Shown piece by piece: positions 15,052 through 24,267 of a stretch of DNA of 64,000 bases. Made by a program: the position numbers and the translations under genes. The stretch lies in assembly GCF_000744785.1 (NCBI RefSeq), contig NZ_JQMO01000003.1, positions 1,798,001 through 1,862,000 on the forward strand. Reading direction: 5' to 3'. The DNA is from Kitasatospora azatica KCTC 9699 (GTDB lineage Bacteria; Actinomycetota; Actinomycetes; Streptomycetales; Streptomycetaceae). The notes beneath the pieces were generated by a model. That model did no database searches and was not told where the DNA came from. It saw nothing but the letters and a program-made list of their open reading frames with translations. Positions within the stretch are counted from its first letter, which is position 1. The number at the start of each line of letters is the position of its first letter.

Positions 15052-16680
15052 GTGTCGGCCAGCACATCCCGTTCGCTCCCCCCCGAGATCGCAGAGTCCG
15101 CGGCCCTGCTGGCGCTCATCGAGCGGGGCAAGGCCCAGGGGCAGATCGCCGGTGACGACGTGCGTCAGGCATTCGAGGCGGACCAGATCCCGGTCACCAA
15201 GTGGAAGAACGTCATGCGCAGCCTCAACCAGGTGCTGATTGAGGAAGGGGTGGACCTGATGGTCAGCGCGGCCGAGCCGTCCGCCGCCAAGCGCAAGAGC
15301 GTCGCTGCCAAGAGCCCCACCAAGCGCACCGCCACCAAGGCGGTCACCACGCGAACCCCGGCCGCCCCCACCAAGCCGCCGGTGCGGATCGCGCCCGCCG
15401 CGACTGTCGCGCCGGCCGCAGTGGCCTCGGTCACCTCTGTCACATCGGTCACCGTGGAGGCCTCGCTGGACGAGCCGGTGGACATCGAGTCGACGTCGGC
15501 CGTGGCCAAGAAGGCCGCCGCCCCCGCCAAGAAGGCCGTGGCCAAGAAGGCCGCCGCCCCCGCCAAGAAGACCGCAGCGAAGAAGACCGCGGCCGGTAAG
15601 TCGGAGAAGGGCGACGAGGAGCTGCTCGGCGAGGAGGAGCTGCTCGAGGACGTTGCCCTGCCGGGTGCCAAGACTGAGACCGAGGGCGAGCCCGAGGAGG
15701 AGTCGGAGGGCTTCGTCCTCTCCGACGACGACGAGGACGACGCGCCGGCCCAGCAGGTCGCCGTGGCCGGTGCCACCGCCGACCCGGTCAAGGACTACCT
15801 GAAGCAGATCGGCAAGGTTCCGCTGCTCAACGCCGAGCAGGAGGTCGAGCTCGCCAAGCGGATCGAGGCCGGCCTGTTCGCCGAGGACAAGCTGAGCCAG
15901 GCCGACAAGCTCGCCCCCAAGCTCAAGCGCGAGCTGGAGATCATCGCCGAGGACGGCCGCCGGGCCAAGAACCACCTACTGGAGGCCAACCTCCGCCTGG
16001 TGGTCTCGCTGGCGAAGCGTTACACCGGTCGCGGCATGCTCTTCCTGGACCTGATCCAGGAGGGCAACCTGGGCCTGATCCGTGCGGTCGAGAAGTTCGA
16101 CTACACCAAGGGCTACAAGTTCTCCACCTACGCGACCTGGTGGATCCGTCAGGCGATCACCCGCGCGATGGCCGACCAGGCCCGCACCATCCGTATCCCG
16201 GTGCACATGGTCGAGGTCATCAACAAGCTCGCCCGCGTCCAGCGCCAGATGCTCCAGGACCTGGGCCGCGAGCCCACCCCGGAGGAGCTGGCCAAGGAGC
16301 TCGACATGACCCCTGAGAAGGTCATCGAGGTCCAGAAGTACGGCCGCGAGCCGATCTCGCTGCACACTCCGCTTGGCGAGGACGGCGACAGCGAGTTCGG
16401 TGACCTGATCGAGGACTCCGAGGCGGTCGTCCCGGCCGACGCGGTCTCCTTCACCCTGCTCCAGGAGCAGCTGCACTCGGTGCTCGACACCCTCAGCGAG
16501 CGCGAGGCCGGCGTGGTCTCGATGCGCTTCGGCCTGACGGACGGTCAGCCGAAGACGCTCGACGAGATCGGCAAGGTGTACGGGGTCACCCGTGAGCGCA
16601 TCCGCCAGATCGAGTCGAAGACCATGTCCAAGCTGCGTCACCCGTCGCGTTCCCAGGTGCTGCGCGACTACCTGGACTGA
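15052..16680 (+). CDS. hrdB: Principal RNA polymerase sigma factor HrdB
   Basis: A 542-residue group 1 sigma factor that directs housekeeping transcription. Region 1.2 begins DPVKDYLKQIGKVPLL (about 245). Region 2 includes NLRLVVSLAKRYTGRGM and YKFSTYATWWIRQA, which recognises the -10. Region 4.2 (VTRERIRQIESKTMSKLRH) recognises the -35. The GTG at 15052 gives VSASTSR, as I remember for S. coelicolor HrdB (511 residues). The extra length lies in a Lys/Ala-rich histone-like linker (about 80-215) that includes a 33-bp direct repeat, followed by an acidic stretch. It is preceded by a long structured leader and followed by a near-perfect terminator, so it is monocistronic. Confidence 0.98.
   Translation: MSASTSRSLPPEIAESAALLALIERGKAQGQIAGDDVRQAFEADQIPVTKWKNVMRSLNQVLIEEGVDLMVSAAEPSAAKRKSVAAKSPTKRTATKAVTTRTPAAPTKPPVRIAPAATVAPAAVASVTSVTSVTVEASLDEPVDIESTSAVAKKAAAPAKKAVAKKAAAPAKKTAAKKTAAGKSEKGDEELLGEEELLEDVALPGAKTETEGEPEEESEGFVLSDDDEDDAPAQQVAVAGATADPVKDYLKQIGKVPLLNAEQEVELAKRIEAGLFAEDKLSQADKLAPKLKRELEIIAEDGRRAKNHLLEANLRLVVSLAKRYTGRGMLFLDLIQEGNLGLIRAVEKFDYTKGYKFSTYATWWIRQAITRAMADQARTIRIPVHMVEVINKLARVQRQMLQDLGREPTPEELAKELDMTPEKVIEVQKYGREPISLHTPLGEDGDSEFGDLIEDSEAVVPADAVSFTLLQEQLHSVLDTLSEREAGVVSMRFGLTDGQPKTLDEIGKVYGVTRERIRQIESKTMSKLRHPSRSQVLRDYLD
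15502..15570 (+). repeat. 33-bp exact direct repeat within hrdB
   Basis: Bases 15502-15534 and 15538-15570 are identical, 36 bp apart, and encode the duplicated VAKKAAAPAKK segment of the HrdB linker (residues 151-173). Because the period is a multiple of three, slippage would change the linker by 12 residues without shifting the frame. Confidence 0.9.
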
Positions 16681-16716
16681 CAGATCTGGGCGGATCGGAC
16701 GACGGTCCGCCGCCAA

Positions 16717-16756
16717 CCGCAGGGCCCGGAGCAGTTCGCTGCTCCGGGCCCTGCGG
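16717..16756 (+). terminator. hrdB terminator
   Basis: A perfect 18-bp GC-rich stem (16717-16734 with 16739-16756) is closed by a TTCG tetraloop, an exceptionally stable RNA loop. It begins 37 bp after the hrdB stop. Confidence 0.92.
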
Positions 16757-16900
16757 CGTTTCCGCAAGGTCTGCCTCGTCATCCGGCGGCGTGCCGGGTC
16801 CCTCGTCCGAGTGTTTGCCCGGCCTCTGACGGGAACTCAGGGTGAGATTCTGACTACGCTGTGGCGGTTGCCCGCTGTCGAACCGCTCGGAGTGCCTGTG

Positions 16901-17782
16901 ATGTCCATCTCGTCCGTTCCGTCCGACTGCGGCATCGGCCGGGTCGCCCGCCTGCTTCCCGGTGGACGCCGGCGGGCAGCAGCGCTGGTTCTGCTGGCCG
17001 TGCTCCCGACCGCGCTGGTCTCACTCGGCTCGTCTCCCGCCCAGGCCGATCGCCGGATCGTGGGCGGCTGGGCGGACAGTACGGTCCAGCGTCCGTGGAT
17101 GGTGGCGGTCGCCAGTCGGGCACAGTTCGGGGATTCGCGCTCGGGCCAGTTCTGCGGTGGTGCACTGGTGACGCCCACCAAGGTGGTCACGGCCGCGCAC
17201 TGCTTCTACGACGAGCGCGAGGGCCACTCGACCGAACGGCCGGGGCTGACGGTGGTGGTGGGGCGGACCGATCTGACGAGTCGGGCCGGCGTCGAGGTGC
17301 CGGTCACCGATGTCTGGATCCACCCGCAGTACTCGTTCGACCAGAACATGCAGGATGTGGCGGTCCTCACGCTGCAGTCCCCGCAGGACGGGCGTGAGCT
17401 GCTGCCCCTGGTCAGGCAGGGCGACATGGCGCCGTATGCCGCGGGTACGCCGGCGCAGGTCTACGGCTGGGGTGACACCACCGGCCGCGGCTCGTACGCC
17501 AATACGCTGCACGGCGTCGACGTGCCCATGGTGGCTGACGCAGTGTGCGCACGCGACTACCCGGGTGGTCCCGATGGCGCGTTCGACGCGCGCGGGATGG
17601 TCTGCGCGGGAGAAGCACACGGCGGCAAGGACGCCTGCCAGGGCGACAGCGGTGGCCCGTTGGTGGTGAACGGCCGACTTGTCGGCCTGGTCTCCTGGGG
17701 GACCGGCTGTGCGGAGGCCAGGCATCCGGGCGTCTACACCCGGCTGGCAGCCGTCGCGGACGCGGTCAACGCCCAGCTGTGA
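16901..17782 (+). CDS. Secreted trypsin-like serine protease (S1A)
   Basis: A 293-residue secreted protease. The first 50 residues hold an Arg-rich n-region, a hydrophobic core (AAALVLLAVLPTALVSL) and an AQA cleavage site. The mature enzyme probably starts at IVGG (53-56), as in trypsins. The catalytic triad is His100 (TAAHC), Asp152 (QDVAVL) and Ser250 (GDSGGP). Asp244, six residues before the Ser, predicts cleavage after Arg or Lys. Cysteines are placed for the usual disulfides. I chose the ATG at 16901 (a GTG at 16898 is equally possible) behind GGAG. It lies between the hrdB terminator and its own terminator, so it is transcribed alone. Confidence 0.93.
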   Translation: MSISSVPSDCGIGRVARLLPGGRRRAAALVLLAVLPTALVSLGSSPAQADRRIVGGWADSTVQRPWMVAVASRAQFGDSRSGQFCGGALVTPTKVVTAAHCFYDEREGHSTERPGLTVVVGRTDLTSRAGVEVPVTDVWIHPQYSFDQNMQDVAVLTLQSPQDGRELLPLVRQGDMAPYAAGTPAQVYGWGDTTGRGSYANTLHGVDVPMVADAVCARDYPGGPDGAFDARGMVCAGEAHGGKDACQGDSGGPLVVNGRLVGLVSWGTGCAEARHPGVYTRLAAVADAVNAQL

Positions 17783-17815
17783 CCGGGTGGTTACGTTCAG
17801 CGCCGGAATATGACG

Positions 17816-17847
17816 CCGGGCGACAGGCTCTGCAGCCTGTCGCCCGG
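17816..17847. terminator. Bidirectional terminator
   Basis: A perfect 14-bp stem (17816-17829 with 17834-17847) with loop CTGC lies between the convergent protease and DUF7455-type genes. Confidence 0.88.
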
Positions 17848-17898
17848 TGGCCGGCCCGCAAGGGCCGACCTCAGCACGTCAAGGGGAGCGTCGAAGTC

Positions 17899-18129
17899 TC
17901 AGCGCTCGTCGTTGGTGGCCGAGGCCGTCGTGGTGGCGAGACGACCGCTCTCGTCCTGTATTTCCACGGCGATCTTCTTGAGCTCCGGCTCGAACTTCCG
18001 CCCGTGGTGGGCGCAGAACAGCAGCTCTCCGCCACTGGCCAGTACGACGCGCAGGTATGCCTGGGCGCCGCAGCGGTCGCAGCGGTCAGCCGCGGTGAGC
18101 GGGCTCGCAGGTGTCAGAACAGTAGTCAC
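17899..18129 (-). CDS. Small zinc-ribbon-like protein (DUF7455 type)
   Basis: A 76-residue protein with CDRCGAQA (residues 17-24) and FCAHH (about 38-42), a likely zinc-binding Cys/Cys/Cys/His set. The last 20 residues are polar. It starts with GTG at 18129 after a purine-rich GAGAAGAGG. I recall an equivalent small gene next to hrdB/parE throughout actinomycetes and believe it is the DUF7455 family, but no function is established. Intracellular; no partner can be inferred beyond the divergent parE. Confidence 0.8.
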   Translation of the reverse strand: MTTVLTPASPLTAADRCDRCGAQAYLRVVLASGGELLFCAHHGRKFEPELKKIAVEIQDESGRLATTTASATNDER

Positions 18130-18637
18130 GTCGCCTCTTCTCTAGCTCGACGAGCTGTCGTACCAGGGTCAACATCCAACCAGGCCGAAAACGTTCCCGC
18201 TCGTGGCTTTTCTTCTTTGAGGATTCTGCTGTGTTGATGAGGACGTGCCCCGGGCGCCGGTGGTTCATGCGTGCCGGAATCCGCGACCTGTCTATCACTC
18301 GAACGCGCCTTCGAACTGTTGTCCGAGGGTGGGCGTAGCATAATCCCCTATTGGGTTGGAGCATAAGCCCCGCCTCGAGCACCCGGTAGCCTGCATCTCG
18401 GCAGCTCCAGCGCTCGCGAACGGCTCGACGGTCCGCCAGGATCCGTCGGACGTGGGCAAGATGGCGCTTCCGCGGGGCGAACCGGACGGGATCCGTGTTC
18501 GCGCAGCGCGTACAAGCCGCAGAGTCGGGGCGGAACATGCAGTGGGCGGATGTGCGCGGAGCGGGGCGCCACCCGAGGGGTGCGTCCGACGAAACGCCGC
18601 CGGATCGAGTCAGAGTCTCATTGGAGGAGTGCACCGC
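18130..18637. other. 508-bp divergent region before parE
   Basis: It contains the promoters for the small zinc-ribbon gene and parE. A relatively AT-rich stretch lies at 18185-18245. CATAAT (18339-18344) with CTGTTG 17 nt upstream is a weak candidate parE promoter, giving a leader of about 290 nt. The parE frame stays open upstream to 18356 but that part is not domain-like. Confidence 0.4.
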
Positions 18638-20749
18638 GTGAGTGCCGAAACGACCGTGTCGCCCGCCCTTCGTGCCGCGGAAGACGGATCCAACTACACC
18701 GCTCGGCATCTGCTCGTCCTGGAGGGGCTCGAGGCGGTCCGCAAGCGGCCCGGCATGTACATCGGCTCGACCGACAGCCGAGGCCTGATGCACTGCCTCT
18801 GGGAGATCATCGACAACGCGGTGGACGAGGCGCTCGGCGGGTACTGTGACCGAATCGACGTGCTGCTGCACGACGACGGCTCGGTCGAGGTGCGGGACAA
18901 CGGCCGCGGCATCCCGGTGGACGTGGAGCCCAAGACCGGCCTGTCGGGCGTTGAGGTCGTGATGACCAAGCTGCACGCCGGCGGCAAGTTCGGCGGCGGC
19001 TCCTACGCGGCATCCGGCGGTCTGCACGGTGTCGGCGCCTCGGTGGTGAACGCGCTCTCCGCCCGGCTGGACGTCGAGGTGGACCGTAGCGGCCACACCC
19101 ACGCGATCAGCTTCCGGCGCGGTACCCCGGGCCTGTTCACCGAACTGAGCCCGGACGCGCCCTTCGACCCGGCCAGCGGGCTCACCAAGACCCGCAAGGT
19201 ACCCAAGACCCGTACCGGCACCCGGATCCGCTACTGGGCCGACCGGCAGATCTTCCTCAAGGAGGCCAAGCTCTCCCTGGAGAACCTGCACAGCCGGGCC
19301 CGGCAGACCGCCTTCCTGGTCCCCGGGCTGACCATCGTGGTCCGTGACGAACGGCGCACGGAGAGCGAGCAGATCGAGGAGTCCACCTTCCGCTTCGACG
19401 GTGGCATCGGCGAGTTCTGCGAGTTCCTGGCGCCCGACAAGCCGGTCTGCGACGTGCTGCGGCTGCGTGGCGAGGGCACCTTCAAGGAGACCGTCCCGGT
19501 CCTGGACGAGCTCGGCCACATGACCCCCACCGAGGTCACCCGCGAGCTCGGCGTGGACATCGCGCTGCGCTGGGGCGCCGGCTACGACACCACGCTGCGC
19601 TCGTTCGTGAACATCATCGCCACCCCCAAGGGCGGCACCCACGTCACCGGCTTCGAGCGCTCACTGGCCAAGACCGTCAACGAGGCGCTGCGCGCCGCCA
19701 AGCTGCTGCGGGTGGCCGAGGACGACATCACCAAGGACGACGCGACCGAGGGCCTCACTGCGGTGGTCACCGTCCGGCTGGCCGAGCCGCAGTTCGAGGG
19801 GCAGACCAAGGAGGTGCTCGGCACCTCGGCTGCCAACCGGATCGTGGCCGCGGTGGTCGCCCGTGAGCTCAAGGCCTTCCTGACCTCGAGCAAGAAGGAC
19901 GAGAAGCTGCAGGCCCGGGCCGTCCTGGAGAAGGTCGTCGCGGCTGCCCGCACCCGGGTCGCCGCGCGCCAGCACAAGGAGGCGCAGCGTCGCAAGACCG
20001 CGCTGGAGACCTCCTCGCTGCCCGCCAAGCTGGCCGACTGCCGCAGCGACGACGTCGAGCGCAGCGAACTGTTCATCGTCGAGGGCGACTCGGCGCTCGG
20101 CACCGCCAAGCTGGCCCGCAACTCCGAGTTCCAGGCGCTGCTGCCGATCCGCGGCAAGATCCTCAACGTCCAGAAGGCCTCGGTCTCGGACATGCTGAAG
20201 AACGCCGAGTGCGCGGCGATCATCCAGGTGATAGGAGCCGGCTCGGGGCGGACCTTCGACATCGACCAGGCCCGCTACGGTCGGGTGATCTTCATGGCCG
20301 ACGCCGATGTCGACGGCTCGCACATCCGCACCCTGCTGCTGACGCTCTTTCAGCGCTACATGCGGCCGATGATCGAGCAGGGCCGGGTCTTCGCCGCCGT
20401 CCCGCCGCTGCACCGGATCGAGCTCACCAACCCCAAGCGCGGCCAGGAGAAGTACCACTACACCTACTCCGACGGGGAGCTGCGCCGCACCCTGCTGGAG
20501 TTCCAGGCCAAGGGCCTGCGCTGGAAGGAGCCGGTCCAGCGGTACAAGGGGCTGGGCGAGATGGACGCCGACCAGCTGGCCGAGACCACCATGGACCCGC
20601 GCTACCGGATCCTGCGCCGGATCAACCTGGCCGACCTGGAGGCCGCTGAGAGGACCTTCGACCTGCTGATGGGCAACGACGTGGCGCCGCGCAAGGAGTT
20701 CATCGTGGACTCCGCCGCCACCCTGGACCGGTCGCGCATCGACGCCTGA
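18638..20749 (+). CDS. parE: DNA topoisomerase IV subunit B
   Basis: A 703-residue type IIA topoisomerase ATPase subunit; with ParC it decatenates daughter chromosomes. The GHKL ATPase region has EIIDNAVDEAL, DNGRGIP and GLHGVGASVVNAL. The TOPRIM region has EGDSALG and DADVDGSHIRTLLL, with the C-terminal YKGLGEMDADQL motif. Length and motifs fit ParE (GyrB2) and not GyrB. The GTG at 18638 follows GGAGGAG by 8 nt; another GTG lies at 18629. It has its own terminator. parC lies 15 kb away on the opposite strand, as in other streptomycetes. Confidence 0.96.
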   Translation: MSAETTVSPALRAAEDGSNYTARHLLVLEGLEAVRKRPGMYIGSTDSRGLMHCLWEIIDNAVDEALGGYCDRIDVLLHDDGSVEVRDNGRGIPVDVEPKTGLSGVEVVMTKLHAGGKFGGGSYAASGGLHGVGASVVNALSARLDVEVDRSGHTHAISFRRGTPGLFTELSPDAPFDPASGLTKTRKVPKTRTGTRIRYWADRQIFLKEAKLSLENLHSRARQTAFLVPGLTIVVRDERRTESEQIEESTFRFDGGIGEFCEFLAPDKPVCDVLRLRGEGTFKETVPVLDELGHMTPTEVTRELGVDIALRWGAGYDTTLRSFVNIIATPKGGTHVTGFERSLAKTVNEALRAAKLLRVAEDDITKDDATEGLTAVVTVRLAEPQFEGQTKEVLGTSAANRIVAAVVARELKAFLTSSKKDEKLQARAVLEKVVAAARTRVAARQHKEAQRRKTALETSSLPAKLADCRSDDVERSELFIVEGDSALGTAKLARNSEFQALLPIRGKILNVQKASVSDMLKNAECAAIIQVIGAGSGRTFDIDQARYGRVIFMADADVDGSHIRTLLLTLFQRYMRPMIEQGRVFAAVPPLHRIELTNPKRGQEKYHYTYSDGELRRTLLEFQAKGLRWKEPVQRYKGLGEMDADQLAETTMDPRYRILRRINLADLEAAERTFDLLMGNDVAPRKEFIVDSAATLDRSRIDA

Positions 20750-20779
20750 GTGCGGGCCGGACCGGCCGGCTGAGCAGGG

Positions 20780-20817
20780 CGAGGGGGCTCTCCACCCACG
20801 GGTGGAGAGCCCCCTCG
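20780..20817 (+). terminator. parE terminator
   Basis: A perfect 17-bp stem (20780-20796 with 20801-20817) with loop CACG, starting 31 bp after the parE stop. Confidence 0.92.
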
Positions 20818-20927
20818 GCGTTGAATCAACCCTGGAGCCGATCAGCGGGCGCAGCGGAATCCGTAGCGTCGTAGCTGTCAGAAACCCCTCCAGCAGGGAA
20901 CCCCTCCAGTCGGGACGGAGCAGACCA

Positions 20928-21413
20928 ATGGTCGGCCTTGTCAACATCCTCGTCATCCTCGCGGTGGTCGCGCTCATCGCGCGCCGTCAGTTCCAGGCGC
21001 GGAAGATCGACACCGAGCGCCGCTTCTGGCTGCTGCCGCTGATCCTCGGAGCCCTGGCCCTGCGCGATCCGCATCTGATCGATCCGGCGCACAAGACCGC
21101 GGCGATCGCGCTGCTGGCCGGCTCGGTCGTGGTCGTGCTGGCCATGGGATCGGTCTGGGGCTGGACGGTCAGGCTCTGGCACGAGAGGGACGGAAGCATC
21201 TGGGCCAAGGGAACCGCCGCGACCGTCGCCGCCTGGGCCGGACTGATAGCCATGCGGGTCGGCCTGTACGGGCTCGGCTCCGCACTCCACATCCACCAGA
21301 GCTCGAACGCGCTGCTGCTCACCCTCGGCGTGCTGCTGCTCACTCGTGGTGTCGTGGTGAACTGGAGGGCCCGCGCACTGGACGCCCCGCACTCCCTGCG
21401 CGCGGTGGCCTGA
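20928..21413 (+). CDS. Small integral membrane protein
   Basis: A 161-residue membrane protein with about five hydrophobic segments (near residues 3-17, 32-44, 55-75, 92-112 and 122-138). It somewhat resembles CcdC/DUF1453-type proteins, but I cannot place it firmly. The ATG at 20928 follows GGACGGAG. It starts the run of genes leading to the two-component system 30 bp downstream and is probably co-transcribed with it, so it may help the kinase sense or transmit a membrane signal (inference). Confidence 0.75.
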   Translation: MVGLVNILVILAVVALIARRQFQARKIDTERRFWLLPLILGALALRDPHLIDPAHKTAAIALLAGSVVVVLAMGSVWGWTVRLWHERDGSIWAKGTAATVAAWAGLIAMRVGLYGLGSALHIHQSSNALLLTLGVLLLTRGVVVNWRARALDAPHSLRAVA

Positions 21414-21443
21414 GGCACCGTCACCATCGTGGAAGGATCGCTC

Positions 21444-22604
21444 GTGCAGTTGGAGACCTGGACGCGCTGGCCCTCGCGGGAGGCACTGACCCGCGAGCAG
21501 CGCTCCCGGCCCGGCCTTGTGCTCTCGTTCGCCGGTCGACTCGCCCTGTTGCTGACGGTGGTCCTGGGAACCGTCACCAGCAGCCGGTTCACCGGCGGGG
21601 CCGCAGTGGTCTCGGCCCTGGGCCTTGCGGCCACCGCAGTGCTCGTCCAACTGCTCTTCCGAACCACGCGTCGGCACCAGATCAGCTGGGCCCTGGCCGC
21701 TGTCGCCCAACTGCTGCTCCTCGCGCCGATCGTGCACCACACAGGCGCCGTCATGCTGGCGAACGTCATCTGGTGCGCCCTCGCCGTCCTCGCCCTCATC
21801 CGACTTCCGCTGGTGGCCGCGGTGCCGGTCTGCGCGGGGGCGCTGGTCTCCTACGCGGTGGTCAGTGGTGACAGCTACCTGGCGCTGATCGCCACGGTGG
21901 TGGGGCTCGTCTTCCTGGGATACCTGGTACGCCTGGACTCGGAGGCACGGGGCACCGCACAACGGTTGCTCCAGCAGGAGCGGGCTGCCCGGGCGGCCGA
22001 GGCGGAGAGCGCGGCCCTCGCGGAGCGGGCCAGGATCGCCCGGGAGATCCACGACGTGCTCGCCCACAGCCTCTCCGCCCAGTTGGTCCACCTGGAAGCC
22101 GCCCGCCTGATGCTGGACAGCGGGGCCGATCGGGGTCAGGTCAGGGAAAGGGTGGTGGCAGCCCGTCGAATGGCCCAGGACGGACTCAAGGAGACCAAGC
22201 AGGCGCTCTCCGCCCTGCGCGGCGAGTTCACCGCAGTCGGCGAGTTCCTGCTCGACCTGACCGAGCGCGAGCAGGTCCCACTGACCGTTACCGGTACACC
22301 GCGTCCGCTCGGTGCCGAGGTGGGCCTGGCGGTGCGCAGGACGGCCCAGGAGGCCCTGACCAACGTCCGCAAGCACGCTCCTCGGGCCGTGTGCACGGTG
22401 GAACTGCGTTATCTGACCACGGAGGTGGAGTTGGAGATCCGCAACACGGCAGCAGGGACTGCTCAGGTGTCGGCCGAGTTGGCCGGCAGCGGCAGCGGGT
22501 ACGGTCTGTTGGGGATGCGTGAGCGGGCCGAACTCCTGGGAGGAAGCCTGCGAGCCGGACCGGACGGTGACGGCTGGCTGGTCCTCCTGCGGTTGCCCGT
22601 CTGA
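21444..22604 (+). CDS. Sensor histidine kinase (HisKA_3 / LuxR-partner type)
   Basis: A 386-residue membrane kinase. Five to six hydrophobic segments fill residues 25-170 with almost no extracytoplasmic domain, so it likely senses a signal in the membrane. The dimerisation/phosphoacceptor helix has AREIHDVLAHSLSAQL, with His203. The ATP-binding domain has the N box QEALTNVRKHA and the G box GSGYGLLGMRER. The GTG at 21444 follows GGAAGGA; a GTG at 21429 lies in frame. Its partner response regulator is 105 bp downstream. Confidence 0.92.
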   Translation: MQLETWTRWPSREALTREQRSRPGLVLSFAGRLALLLTVVLGTVTSSRFTGGAAVVSALGLAATAVLVQLLFRTTRRHQISWALAAVAQLLLLAPIVHHTGAVMLANVIWCALAVLALIRLPLVAAVPVCAGALVSYAVVSGDSYLALIATVVGLVFLGYLVRLDSEARGTAQRLLQQERAARAAEAESAALAERARIAREIHDVLAHSLSAQLVHLEAARLMLDSGADRGQVRERVVAARRMAQDGLKETKQALSALRGEFTAVGEFLLDLTEREQVPLTVTGTPRPLGAEVGLAVRRTAQEALTNVRKHAPRAVCTVELRYLTTEVELEIRNTAAGTAQVSAELAGSGSGYGLLGMRERAELLGGSLRAGPDGDGWLVLLRLPV

Positions 22605-22709
22605 CGGCAGGGGTCGGCGGGACCGGGTGGGCGCAGCGGCAAGGCTCAGCGCAACCCACCGGAACCCAGCAGACCCCAGCGGAACCAGTGGACAGGGCAG
22701 GACGGACGA

Positions 22710-23507
22710 ATGAGCGAGCCGAGCGGTAGCCGAAGCGCGGAAGGGGTGACGCGCGTACTGGTCGCGGACGACCAGACCGTGGTGCGCGAGGGCATTGTGA
22801 TGCTGTTGGGGCTGCTGCCCGGCATCGAGGTGGTCGGAGCCGTGGCGGACGGAGAGGAGGCCGTCCGCCTGGTGGCCGAGCGGCAGCCGGACGTCGTCCT
22901 GATGGACCTTCGAATGCCGCGCTGTGACGGAGTGGAAGCGACCCGACGGATCCGCGCCGACCATCCGAGGACGGAGGTGGTCGTACTGACCACGTATGCG
23001 GATGACGACTCGCTGTTTCCTGCGCTTCAGGCCGGCGCCCGTGGCTACCTCACCAAGGACGCCGGCGCGGAGGAGATCGCAAAGGCGATCGCGGACGTGC
23101 GGGCGGGGGCGGCAGGTCTGTCCCCGCAGGTCCAGCGCCGGCTCCTGGAACGGCTCGCGCCGCCGTCATCCACGCATTCGCCGTCACCCAACAATTCACT
23201 GTCACCCACCCATTTGCCGGATCCCACCCATTCCTCGCCCACCCATTCGCCGTCACCCGCGCAATCGCCGTCACCCATTCAGCAGCGTCCGCTCCCGGAT
23301 GGCCTAACTGCCCGTGAGGCCGAGGTTCTCTCGCTGATCGCCGAAGGGCTCTCCAACAGCGAGATTGCCGAGGCGCTCTTTGTCAGCCCGGCCACGGTGA
23401 AAACACATATCAACAACCTCTTTGCCAAGACTGCGGTACGAGATCGGGCACAAGCGGTCAACTATGCATTTCGGCATGGCCTGTCTCGGAGCTCGCAAAC
23501 CGACTGA
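22710..23507 (+). CDS. LuxR-family response regulator
   Basis: A 265-residue regulator. The receiver domain (residues 15-135) has Asp66 in VVLMDLRMP as phosphoacceptor and Lys in YLTKDAG. The C-terminal LuxR helix-turn-helix (about 195-255) reads LTAREAEVLSLIAEGLSNSEIA. Between them is a Ser/Pro/His-rich linker of about 45 residues (HSPSPNNSLSPTHLPDPTHS), much longer than in most NarL-type regulators and encoded by short DNA repeats. It pairs with the upstream kinase. Targets are unknown. Confidence 0.93.
   Translation: MSEPSGSRSAEGVTRVLVADDQTVVREGIVMLLGLLPGIEVVGAVADGEEAVRLVAERQPDVVLMDLRMPRCDGVEATRRIRADHPRTEVVVLTTYADDDSLFPALQAGARGYLTKDAGAEEIAKAIADVRAGAAGLSPQVQRRLLERLAPPSSTHSPSPNNSLSPTHLPDPTHSSPTHSPSPAQSPSPIQQRPLPDGLTAREAEVLSLIAEGLSNSEIAEALFVSPATVKTHINNLFAKTAVRDRAQAVNYAFRHGLSRSSQTD
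23170..23283 (+). repeat. Imperfect short repeats coding a Ser/Pro/His linker
   Basis: Copies of ATTCGCCGTCACCC and shorter relatives (CATTC-CCGTCACCC, CAATCGCCGTCACCC) recur at roughly 12-18 bp intervals. All stay in frame and encode SPT/HSPS-type motifs in the response regulator linker. Confidence 0.7.
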
Positions 23508-23634
23508 TCTCACCTTATTGAGTGAAAGGCCTGGCCGAATGTCACAAATCGGTTTCTGACGCGCCATCATAGGACCGTCAGGGCGCCGTCAGTACGCCGA
23601 ATGGATCTTCGGGGCGGGTCGTCCGGAGTGCCCG

Positions 23635-24267
23635 GTGCCGATACCGAAAGCCCACCGCAGCCACCGCTCGGTGGTGCATCCTGGGCCAGGAGCAGCATTG
23701 GCACAGCACGAAGTCACCGGCTCAGCCGGTCGGACGCCCCGACAGGGACAGCGTTTCGACTGGTGGTCCGCCCCCGGAGCGGCAGGCTCTTCCGGAGCGG
23801 CCCGGCGCAACACCAAGAGGCCTGCAGTTACTACGCCACCCATCCTTCCCGCGCAGTCATCCGTGCGCCGGGCCGAATCTTCCAGCGTCCCGGCGGCGGT
23901 AGTTCGGCAACTGCCTCCGGGGGGACCGCTGGAGGAGCAGCGGCAGGATTCGGCTGCGGCCGAGGTCTATCGAGAAGTTCAGCAGAGTGCGGCCTTCCGG
24001 GAGATCCGTCGCAGCTACCGAAGCTTTGTCTTCCCGGCCACGGGGATCTTTCTCGGTTGGTACCTGCTCTATGTGACCGCCCAGGCGGCCGCACCGGAGC
24101 TGATGCGCATTCAGCTGCTCGGCCCGCTCAGTGTGGCCTGGCTACTCGGCCTTCTGCAGTTCGTCTCCACTTTCGTGATCACCTGGCTCTACTCCCGCAA
24201 CGCCCGCACCAGGCGCGACCGAGCAGCCCTCGGCCTGCGCTGGGACACTCAGGACCAGCTCCGATGA
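23635..24267 (+). CDS. DUF485 domain membrane protein
   Basis: A 210-residue protein. Residues 1-105 are polar and poorly conserved in appearance. The DUF485 domain (about 108-200) begins EVQQSAAFREIRRSYRSFVFP and has two transmembrane segments (FPATGIFLGWYLLYVTAQ and VAWLLGLLQFVSTFVITWL). DUF485 proteins (YjcH in E. coli) are encoded with, and probably assist, ActP-type acetate symporters. The stop overlaps the symporter start (ATGA), so the two are coupled. The GTG at 23635 follows CGGAG; a later start is possible because the N-terminal part is long for this family. Confidence 0.85.
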   Translation: MPIPKAHRSHRSVVHPGPGAALAQHEVTGSAGRTPRQGQRFDWWSAPGAAGSSGAARRNTKRPAVTTPPILPAQSSVRRAESSSVPAAVVRQLPPGGPLEEQRQDSAAAEVYREVQQSAAFREIRRSYRSFVFPATGIFLGWYLLYVTAQAAAPELMRIQLLGPLSVAWLLGLLQFVSTFVITWLYSRNARTRRDRAALGLRWDTQDQLR

